Source of the DNA: Paracoccaceae bacterium
GTDB taxonomy: Bacteria > Pseudomonadota > Alphaproteobacteria > Rhodobacterales > Rhodobacteraceae
Reading direction: 5' to 3'
NCBI GenBank assembly: GCA_015487255.1
Contig: WFQA01000162.1
Span: 1-8,546 of the forward strand
Length of the DNA stretch: 8,546 nucleotides
The notes beneath the pieces were generated by a model. It did no database searches. It saw nothing but the letters and a program-made list of their open reading frames with translations, and was not told where the DNA came from. The position numbers and the translations under genes are program-made. Positions 1 through 4,674 of this stretch are shown piece by piece. The stretch's first letter is position 1, and every line of letters begins with the position of its first letter.

Positions 1-1
1 G

Positions 2-346
2 ACATGGCTGCATGTGTTTCCGTTTTCAGCCCGGGAAGGCACGCCCGCAGCACGCATCCCTCCGGTGGACGGGCGCATAGTAAAAACCCGTGCCGCCCGG
101 CTCAGAGCACTTGGCGAAGCGAGGGTGGCGGATTATCTGGCCGGGCAGGTCGGCATGCGGCACCGGGTGCTGGTGGAAAAGTCAGATATGGGGCGTACAG
201 AGGGCTTTGCCGAGGTGCGCTTTGAGCAGCCACAGCCGGTGGGGCAAGTTGTGGAGGCGAGGATCACAGGCCAGCGCCAAAAACAGCTGGAAGGGGAGCT
301 GTTGCCTTTTGGGGGGGGGCGACGGGCGATGAATGGGGCCATCTGA
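2..346 (+). CDS. mtaB: tRNA (t6A37) methylthiotransferase MtaB, C-terminal fragment
   Basis: This reading frame is already open at the left edge, so only the C-terminal ~114 residues are present and the GTG at 14 is an internal Val codon. MtaB is a radical-SAM enzyme that thiomethylates N6-threonylcarbamoyladenosine at position 37 of ANN-decoding tRNAs. The fragment starts in the HVFPFSAREGTPAARIP segment that ends the radical-SAM domain. It continues through the helical VKTRAARLRALGEARVADYLAGQ region and a TRAM-like strand segment with GMGRT-type and FAEVRF motifs. The catalytic Cys motifs lie upstream of the window. The last ~13 residues follow a run of nine Gs (311-319) and do not look like a conserved MtaB end, so the terminus may be variable or misread. 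Identification rests on remembered family sequence. The gene seems unrelated in function to the downstream operon. Confidence 0.85.
   Translation, partial: TWLHVFPFSAREGTPAARIPPVDGRIVKTRAARLRALGEARVADYLAGQVGMRHRVLVEKSDMGRTEGFAEVRFEQPQPVGQVVEARITGQRQKQLEGELLPFGGGRRAMNGAI
311..319 (+). repeat. G9 homopolymer inside the mtaB 3' end
   Basis: Nine consecutive Gs follow TTTT inside the mtaB frame, about nine codons before its stop. As written the protein ends in a GGGRRAMNGAI-like tail. One G fewer would end it after GGGDGR, and one G more would open a longer frame running to a stop near position 490. Runs of this length are prone to slippage and to sequencing error. Confidence 0.6.
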
Positions 347-559
347 GGAAGTGGATAATGGCCTCCTGCCTAAATTCTGCGGTGCGCTTTGACCCCATAG
401 CCGTTCTCTTTTTGCGCAATACGCGGCTAAAGGGGCGGCACAGTTCCGCGACAGGTCCAGACCCATTTTCAGTTCGTGGCTTGCCCTGAGTTTATCTGGT
501 TTATTATGTGTTACGCTTTTGTTGGTGCCTTATATGTGGCGCTGCAATTTTGGCCATTA
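347..559. other. Intergenic region without a recognisable gene
   Basis: I see no convincing coding sequence on either strand here. The open frame on the minus strand (466 down to 182) mostly lies antisense to mtaB and has no recognisable domain. Weak inverted repeats exist: TAGCCG at 398-403 with CGGCTA at 424-429 (20-nt loop), and GAGG at 345-348 with CCTC at 362-365. Neither is followed by a T tract, so I do not call a terminator. The region becomes AT-rich from about 490 onward. Confidence 0.5.
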
Positions 560-593
560 ATGATAACTACTAACCTAGGTTAGTAGTTATCAT
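560..593. promoter_or_regulatory. Perfect 34-bp palindrome, probable operator
   Basis: The half-site ATGATAACTACTAACCT (560-576) is followed immediately by its exact reverse complement (577-593), so the palindrome is 17 + 17 bp with no spacer and no mismatch, centred on CCTAGG. Symmetry like this with an AT-rich arm is typical of operators for dimeric TetR-, MarR- or ArsR-type repressors. It is not typical of an intrinsic terminator, because the stem is AT-rich, has no loop and has no following T tract. It ends 7 bp before a consensus -10 box and covers the place of the -35 element, where a repressor would block RNA polymerase. The cognate regulator is not in the window and I do not recognise the site. 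Confidence 0.7.
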
Positions 594-600
594 GCATAGG

Positions 601-606
601 TATAAT
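601..606 (+). promoter_or_regulatory. Consensus -10 box of a probable promoter
   Basis: TATAAT matches the sigma-70 type -10 consensus exactly, in an AT-rich stretch of an otherwise high-GC window. No good -35 hexamer lies 16-18 bp upstream: the 17-bp position reads GGTTAG and lies inside the palindrome. Transcription would start near 613-616 and run into the degraded frame at 640 and possibly on through the cob operon. No terminator is evident between here and cbiX, so this is a candidate operon promoter. Confidence 0.5.
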
Positions 607-639
607 GCTTTTTAAAACAATGTATTAAAGGGTGGCTTT

Positions 640-961
640 GTGACAACCTCTTGGCCTCACCTGGATAATTTTGGTGCCTATAGCACGCAAAAGCGATTTT
701 TTCAGGATTAAAGAGACCCACGACGCGCCGCATACAGCGATCAAATTTGGGTCGCGAGCTATAAGAGCGACTTGAGAGCGGCAGGCGCCCGCATTTTACG
801 TAATTTTGTGCCGTATTCGGGCTTGCTCGAGCTGGGGGTCAGGCTTATAACCAGCCCACAGACGGTGCTCCATTCTGGAGCTGGAAGCGCGTCTGGTGGC
901 GGTCGACCCAAACCGGGGGCCAAAGCCGGAACTGTCAATGACACGGCGTTTCCTTCGCTAA
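640..961 (+). pseudogene. Decayed small gene of unknown family, with a stop and a frameshift
   Basis: A GTG at 640 has a good ribosome binding site (AAAGGG at 627-632, 7-nt spacer) and starts MTTSWPHLDNFGAYSTQKRF before an in-frame TAA at 709-711. The same frame continues past the stop with protein-like sequence (RDPRRAAYSDQIWVASYKSD, then RAAGARILRNFVPYSGLLEL) to about 865. There the coding look shifts to the next frame, which is open from 851 and reads LELEARLVAVDPNRGPKPEL up to a TAA at 959-961. Joined, these pieces would form a protein of roughly 105 residues. I do not recognise the family. It could be a relic with a nonsense mutation and a frameshift, possibly with an internal deletion. 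Alternatively the first 23 codons are a short leader ORF and the rest is non-coding. Only the ribosome binding site and the frames are directly visible; decay is an inference. Confidence 0.4.
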
Positions 962-971
962 ACTGAAGGAA
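950..971 (+). promoter_or_regulatory. Hairpin covering the ribosome binding site of the leader ORF
   Basis: TTCCTTC (950-956) is an exact inverted repeat of GAAGGAA (965-971) with an 8-nt loop. The right arm is the Shine-Dalgarno sequence of the 13-codon ORF starting at 978. In RNA, a 7-bp stem would sequester that site. It could serve translational control of the leader and operon, but the stem is short and could be chance. Confidence 0.35.
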
Positions 972-977
972 CATACT

Positions 978-1019
978 ATGAAAACCATCCCCCAAATCAC
1001 CCTCCCGGCAGGGGCCTGA
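978..1019 (+). CDS. 13-codon leader-like ORF immediately before cbiX
   Basis: ATG at 978 encodes MKTIPQITLPAGA and stops with TGA at 1017-1019, two bases before the cbiX ATG at 1022. It has a strong Shine-Dalgarno sequence (GAAGGAA, 6-nt spacer), and its last codons contain the AGGGG at 1010-1014 that serves as the cbiX ribosome binding site (7-nt spacer). That AGGGG can itself pair with CCCT at 1000-1003. The arrangement suggests translational coupling or a leader peptide that exposes the cbiX site. It may instead be the truncated start of a lost gene. There is no run of one amino acid typical of an attenuator leader. Confidence 0.4.
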   Translation: MKTIPQITLPAGA

Positions 1020-1021
1020 GC

Positions 1022-2110
1022 ATGAGCAAGATCGGTGTAATGGTCTGCGGGCATGGCTCTCGCAGCCAAAAGGCAGTAGATGAATTCGCGCAAGTCGCCA
1101 AGGGGCTAAAGGCCCATTTCCCCGGTTGGCCAGTGGATTATGGCTATCTGGAATTCGCCAACCCGGTGATGCGTGACGGGCTGGACAACCTGCGCAATCA
1201 GGGTTGTGACCATATCCTCGCCGTGCCCGGCATGCTGTTTGCCGCCATGCACGCCAAAAATGACATCCCCACCGTGCTCAATACCTACGCCGCCAAAAAC
1301 GGCCTGCGGGTGGATTATGGCCGCGAGCTGGGGGTAGACCCCAAAATGCTCGATGCAAGCGCCGACCGGATCAATGAAGCAGTGGCAAGCGCCAATGAAG
1401 CCCACGGCGAGGTGGCCCTGCACGAGACCTGCCTTGTGGTCATCGGGCGTGGTGCCTCGGACCCGGACGCCAATGCCAATGTCTCCAAAGTGGCGCGGCT
1501 GCTGCAAGAGGGGCTGGGCTTTGGCTGGTGTGAGGTTGGCTATAGCGGCGTGACCTTCCCGCTGGTCGAGCCATGCCTCAACCATGTGGCGAAGCTGGGC
1601 TACAAGCGGGTGATCGTGTTTCCGTATTTCCTGTTTGCCGGGGTGCTGATCGACCGGATTTACGGCTTTACCGACGAGGCGGCGCAGAACCACCCCGGGA
1701 TCACCTTCGTCAAGGCGGGTTATCTCAATGACCACCCGAAGGTGATCGAGACCTTCGCTGAGCGGGTGCGGGAGATTCTCGACGGCGAGAACAACATGAA
1801 TTGCGGCATGTGCAAATATCGCGAAACCGTGCTGGGCTTTGAGGCCGAGCAGGGCGCGGTGCAGGAAAGCCACCACCACCATGTGGAGGGCCAGGGGGCC
1901 AATGCGCCGGGGGCCACGGTCGAAACCTGCGAATTATGCGATGATTTCTGCACCGGGGCCTGCCGGCTGGATATGGACCACCATCATCACCACGAGCATT
2001 CCCATGATCACGGGCATCATCACCACCATCATGACCATGCCCACCCCGAATACCCGCAGGCCGACCATCCGCTGGGGCCGGAATCCGTGCGCGCGCGGCT
2101 CAAACCGTGA
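1022..2110 (+). CDS. cbiX: Sirohydrochlorin cobaltochelatase CbiX (long form) with Cys/His-rich tail
   Basis: CbiX is a class II chelatase that inserts Co2+ into sirohydrochlorin (oxidised precorrin-2) in the cytoplasm. The 362-residue protein has two chelatase half-domains. The first carries GHGSR (His11) and MHAKNDIP (His77), which correspond to the metal- and substrate-binding histidines of the family. The second carries the related GRGASDPDAN segment. A C-terminal extension follows: MNCGMC at 259-264 is the MxCxxC motif reported to bind an Fe-S cluster in long CbiX proteins. After it come HHHH at 284-287, four cysteines at 303, 306, 310 and 314 (Cx2Cx3Cx3C), and a tail with 16 His between 320 and 341. 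The end, HPLGPESVRARLKP, looks natural, so the protein is complete. The start is supported by AGGGG at 1010-1014. The stop overlaps the cobH start (GTGA, 2107-2110). Confidence 0.93.
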   Translation: MSKIGVMVCGHGSRSQKAVDEFAQVAKGLKAHFPGWPVDYGYLEFANPVMRDGLDNLRNQGCDHILAVPGMLFAAMHAKNDIPTVLNTYAAKNGLRVDYGRELGVDPKMLDASADRINEAVASANEAHGEVALHETCLVVIGRGASDPDANANVSKVARLLQEGLGFGWCEVGYSGVTFPLVEPCLNHVAKLGYKRVIVFPYFLFAGVLIDRIYGFTDEAAQNHPGITFVKAGYLNDHPKVIETFAERVREILDGENNMNCGMCKYRETVLGFEAEQGAVQESHHHHVEGQGANAPGATVETCELCDDFCTGACRLDMDHHHHHEHSHDHGHHHHHHDHAHPEYPQADHPLGPESVRARLKP

Positions 2111-2742
2111 GTTATGAAAAAGACCCGTCGGCGATTTACGCGCAATCTTTCGCCACCGTGCGGGCGGAGGCGGATCTCTCGGCCCTGCCCGAGGATCTGC
2201 ACCCCACTGCCATCCGGCTGATCCACGCTTGCGGCATGGTTGATCTGCCCGCCGATCTGCGCTTCTCGGCGGATGTCTACACCGCAGCCCACCGCGCCCT
2301 GAAAATGGGCGCGCCGGTGCTTTGTGATGTGGAGATGGTTAAATCCGGCATCATTGCGCGCTATCTGAAGGGCAACCGGCTGATCACCACCCTGAACGAC
2401 CCAAGTGTGCCCGCTTTGGCCAAGCGGCTTGGCACCACCCGCTCGGCGGCGGCGGTGGAGCTGTGGCAGGCCCATATAAAGGGCGCTGTCGTGGCGATCG
2501 GCAATGCCCCCACCGCGCTGTTTCATCTGCTGGAAAAGCTGGAGGCTGGCTGGCCGAAGCCAGCGGCGATCCTTGGCTTTCCGGTGGGGTTTGTCGGCGC
2601 GGCGGAAAGCAAGGCTGCCCTTGCCGCCAACCAGTTTGGCGTGCCATATCTGGCATTGGCGGGCCGCCGGGGTGGCTCGGCCATGGCTTCAGCGGCGGTA
2701 AACGCCATGGCGGCCGGGCTGCCGGAGGAGACGGGGAAATGA
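2107..2742 (+). CDS. cobH: Precorrin-8X methylmutase CobH (CbiC family)
   Basis: CobH moves the methyl group from C11 to C12 of precorrin-8X, giving hydrogenobyrinic acid (cobyrinic acid in the cobalt-early route). The 211-residue length fits the family (about 210). Near the N-terminus is AIYAQSFATVRAEADLS, followed by IRLIHACG with His40, the equivalent of the catalytic His of known CobH. Family signatures LCDVEMVKSGI, AIGNAPTALF, AAILGFPVGFVGAAESK and RRGGSAMASAAVNAMA follow in order. The start is the GTG at 2107, inside the cbiX stop, because it gives the usual N-terminal length and the next start would remove conserved sequence. GGAGGAG at 2724-2730, inside its last codons, is a consensus Shine-Dalgarno sequence pointing at an ATG that overlaps the cobH stop. 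Confidence 0.95.
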   Translation: MSYEKDPSAIYAQSFATVRAEADLSALPEDLHPTAIRLIHACGMVDLPADLRFSADVYTAAHRALKMGAPVLCDVEMVKSGIIARYLKGNRLITTLNDPSVPALAKRLGTTRSAAAVELWQAHIKGAVVAIGNAPTALFHLLEKLEAGWPKPAAILGFPVGFVGAAESKAALAANQFGVPYLALAGRRGGSAMASAAVNAMAAGLPEETGK

Positions 2743-2774
2743 GTATTTTTAAAAGAGTGAAATCAGGGTTATGA
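2739..2774 (+). CDS. 11-codon micro-ORF bridging cobH and cobL
   Basis: ATG at 2739 overlaps the cobH stop (ATGA, 2739-2742) and encodes MSIFKRVKSGL. Its TGA (2772-2774) overlaps the cobL start (ATGA, 2771-2774). It is preceded by GGAGGAG at 2724-2730 with an 8-nt spacer, the best Shine-Dalgarno match I found in the operon, whereas cobL itself has only AGGG two bases before its ATG. The likely role is to carry ribosomes across the 28-nt gap and couple cobL translation to cobH. A functional peptide is not implied, although it is basic (three Lys/Arg in five residues). Confidence 0.4.
   Translation: MSIFKRVKSGL
2741..2762 (+). repeat. GAGTATTTT spacer motif, copy 1
   Basis: GAGTATTTTTAAAAGAGTGA overlaps the cobH stop codon and fills most of the cobH-cobL spacer. 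A related copy lies in the only other true spacer of the operon (6479-6500). The first nine bases are identical, and about 15 of 22 positions match overall. It is AT-rich against a GC-rich background. Confidence 0.4.
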
Positions 2775-3973
2775 GCGCGCCCTGGTTGCATATCATCGGC
2801 ATCGGTGAAGACGGGCTGGAGGGGTTGACCCCGGCCAGCCGGGCGGTGATCGAGGCGGCCGAGGTGATTGTCGGCGGGGCGCGCCACCATGTGCTGGCCG
2901 CCAATCCGGGGGCGGAAACCCTGAGCTGGCCCTCGCCCTTTGATGCGCTGATTGACGAGTTGAAAGCCCGCAGGGGCAAGCGCGTGGTGGTGCTGGCCAC
3001 CGGAGACCCTTTGTGGTTTTCCGTCGGGGCCAGACTTGGCCGGTATTTCACGGCGGACGAGATCACCTTTCACCCGCAGGTCTCTGCCTTTCAGCTTGCC
3101 GCCGCCCGCATGGGCTGGAGCATGGCGGACCTTGAAACCCTGACCGTGCATGGCCGCCCGGTGGAACAGATGATCGCTTTTATCCAGCCCGATGTGCGGT
3201 TGCTGATTCTGACAACGGGTGAGGAAACCCCTTTGCAGATCGCGAAATTCCTCACCGAGCGCGGCTTTGGCCAATCGCGCATGACCGTGCTGGCGGCGAT
3301 GGGCGGCGCGGATGAGGCGCGCTTTGACGGGCTGGCGCAAAGCTGGGGCCACGAAGTGCCCGCCTTCAATACCCTCGCGGTGGAGTGCATCGCCGCCCCT
3401 GATGCGGCGCTGTTGCCAAGGGTGCCGGGCTTGCCCGACGAGGTGTTTTCCCATGATGGCACCATGACCAAACGCGAGGTGCGTGCTGCCACTCTGGCCA
3501 AGCTCATCCCGATGCGCGGCGGGGTTTTGTGGGATGTCGGCACCGGCTGTGGCTCGGTGGCGGTGGAGTGGCTGCGCGCGGCGCGCTACAGCAAGGCGAT
3601 CGGCATCGAGCCACGCGCCGACCGCCGCACCATGGCCGCCCAAAACGCGCTGGCGCTCGGGGTGCCGTCGCTCAGGCTGGTTGATGGCATGGTGCCCGGG
3701 GCGCTGCACGGGCTGGAGCCGCCCGATGCGATTTTCATCGGCGGCGGGCTGAGTGTGGAAACATTTGAGGCCTGCTGGGCCGCGCTGCGCCCGCTCGGGC
3801 GGCTGGTGGCCAATGCGGTTACGCTGGAGAGCCAGGCCACGCTCATTGCCCTGCACGATACCCACGGGGGTGATCTGGTGCAGATATCCATCAGCCGGGC
3901 CGAGGGGCTTGGCCCGCTCACCGGCTGGAAGCCCCTGCGCCCGGTGGTGCAGTGGAGCCTGATCAAACGATGA
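2771..3973 (+). CDS. cobL: Precorrin-6Y C5,15-methyltransferase (decarboxylating) CobL, CbiE-CbiT fusion
   Basis: CobL uses two S-adenosylmethionine molecules to methylate C5 and C15 of precorrin-6B and decarboxylates the C12 acetate, giving precorrin-8X. The 400 residues match the usual fused form. The N-terminal CbiE half (about 1-205) is a class III tetrapyrrole methylase with GIGEDGLEGLTPASR, ATGDPLWFSVGARL and PQVSAFQLAAARMGW. The C-terminal CbiT half (about 215-400) is a class I Rossmann methyltransferase with HDGTMTKREVRA (from His228), the SAM motif DVGTGCGS (255-262), an acidic strand end at IGIEPR and FIGGG. Both halves look intact. The ATG at 2771 starts right before the first conserved strand. 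Its own ribosome binding site is weak, which fits coupling through the micro-ORF that ends here. The stop overlaps the cobI start (ATGA, 3970-3973). Confidence 0.95.
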   Translation: MSAPWLHIIGIGEDGLEGLTPASRAVIEAAEVIVGGARHHVLAANPGAETLSWPSPFDALIDELKARRGKRVVVLATGDPLWFSVGARLGRYFTADEITFHPQVSAFQLAAARMGWSMADLETLTVHGRPVEQMIAFIQPDVRLLILTTGEETPLQIAKFLTERGFGQSRMTVLAAMGGADEARFDGLAQSWGHEVPAFNTLAVECIAAPDAALLPRVPGLPDEVFSHDGTMTKREVRAATLAKLIPMRGGVLWDVGTGCGSVAVEWLRAARYSKAIGIEPRADRRTMAAQNALALGVPSLRLVDGMVPGALHGLEPPDAIFIGGGLSVETFEACWAALRPLGRLVANAVTLESQATLIALHDTHGGDLVQISISRAEGLGPLTGWKPLRPVVQWSLIKR

Positions 3974-4674
3974 AGGGCAAGCTGACAGGGGTGGGCCTTG
4001 GCCCCGGAGACCCGGAGTTGATGACCATGAAGGCACATCGGCTGATTTCTGGCGCGCAGGTCATCGCCTATCCGGCGCTGGAAGATGGCGAGAGTTTTGC
4101 GCGCTCGATCGCGGCCAAGAGCATTCCGGCGGCAGCCAGGGAACTGGTGATCCATATCCCGATGACCATCGAGCGCGCCCCCGCCCAAGCCGCCTATGAT
4201 CAGGGTGCGGCAGATATCGCCAGGCATCTGGATGCGGGCCGCGATGTGCTGGTGCTTTGCGAGGGGGATCCTTTTTTCTATGGCTCTTTCATGTATCTGT
4301 TTGCCCGGTTGGCGGCGGATTACGAGACCGAGATCATCCCCGGTGTTAGCTCTGTCACCGCCTGTGCCGCCGTGGCCAAGCGGCCGTTGACCGCGCGCAA
4401 CGAGGTGCTGACCATCATCCCCGGCCCGCTGGAAAATGCGGCGATGCAAGCGCGGATCGAGGCGGCGGGGGCGGTGGCGATCATGAAGGTCGGGCGCCAT
4501 CTTGGCCGCATCCGCGCTTTGCTCACCGATATGGGCCTTGCCGCAAGCGCTACGTTTGTGGCGCGCGCGAGCCTGCCCTCTCAGCAAGTGCTGCCCCTGG
4601 TGCGCGCGCCCGATCCGGCGCCTTATTTCTCGATGATACTCATAACCAAAGCAGAAGACCCATGGCTGAACTGA
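3970..4674 (+). CDS. cobI: Precorrin-2 C20-methyltransferase CobI (CbiL family)
   Basis: CobI transfers a methyl group from SAM to C20 of precorrin-2 to form precorrin-3A; the CbiL version acts on cobalt-factor II. The 234 residues fit the family. Signatures are GVGLGPGDPELMTMKA at the N-terminus, CEGDPFFYGSFMYL (from Cys97), PGVSSVTACAA (from Pro124) and a late IMKVGRH motif. The GDPFFYGS form is the one seen in C20 methyltransferases rather than in CobM or CobJ. An upstream in-frame GTG at 3952 lies inside cobL and would add only MEPDQT, so I chose the ATG at 3970, which forms an ATGA overlap with the cobL stop. The gene overlaps the next one by 13 nt (4662-4674). Whether the natural substrate carries cobalt cannot be decided from the sequence. 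Confidence 0.93.
   Translation: MKGKLTGVGLGPGDPELMTMKAHRLISGAQVIAYPALEDGESFARSIAAKSIPAAARELVIHIPMTIERAPAQAAYDQGAADIARHLDAGRDVLVLCEGDPFFYGSFMYLFARLAADYETEIIPGVSSVTACAAVAKRPLTARNEVLTIIPGPLENAAMQARIEAAGAVAIMKVGRHLGRIRALLTDMGLAASATFVARASLPSQQVLPLVRAPDPAPYFSMILITKAEDPWLN

Noticed and set aside
398..429. TAGCCG/CGGCTA inverted repeat as the mtaB terminator
   Set aside because: The 6-bp stem has a 20-nt loop and no T tract after it, so it is too weak to call.
182..466. Minus-strand frame of 94 codons in the mtaB 3' end and spacer
   Set aside because: It is mostly antisense to mtaB, with no convincing ribosome binding site or domain.
560..593. Palindrome as a terminator, an insertion-sequence end or a recombination site
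   Set aside because: The stem is AT-rich with no loop or T tract. There is no transposase, no target duplication and no second copy of the arm elsewhere in the window.
708..726. AAAGAGACCCACGACG as a B12-box candidate
   Set aside because: It shares only GAGACC with the box, lacks the CAGG and GGCC-type parts, and no paired upstream core is visible.
851..945. Possible cobalamin riboswitch: GGAGCTGGAAGCGC and GGAACTGTCAATGA resemble pieces of the conserved core
   Set aside because: The resemblance is partial. I find no GCTGCCCCCGC-like core and no B12 box (AGxCxGGAGACCxGC) in 347-1021. The same bases read as protein-like codons. A covariance-model search of 347-1060 would be decisive.
3952..3969. 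Upstream GTG start for cobI adding MEPDQT
   Set aside because: The ATG at 3970 makes the usual ATGA overlap and gives the family-typical N-terminus; the extension lies inside cobL.
2384..4036. Long minus-strand open frame (550 codons) opposite cobH, cobL and cobI
   Set aside because: It is a shadow of GC-rich coding sequence. The plus strand there encodes clear CobH and CobL, and the antisense product has no recognisable domain.
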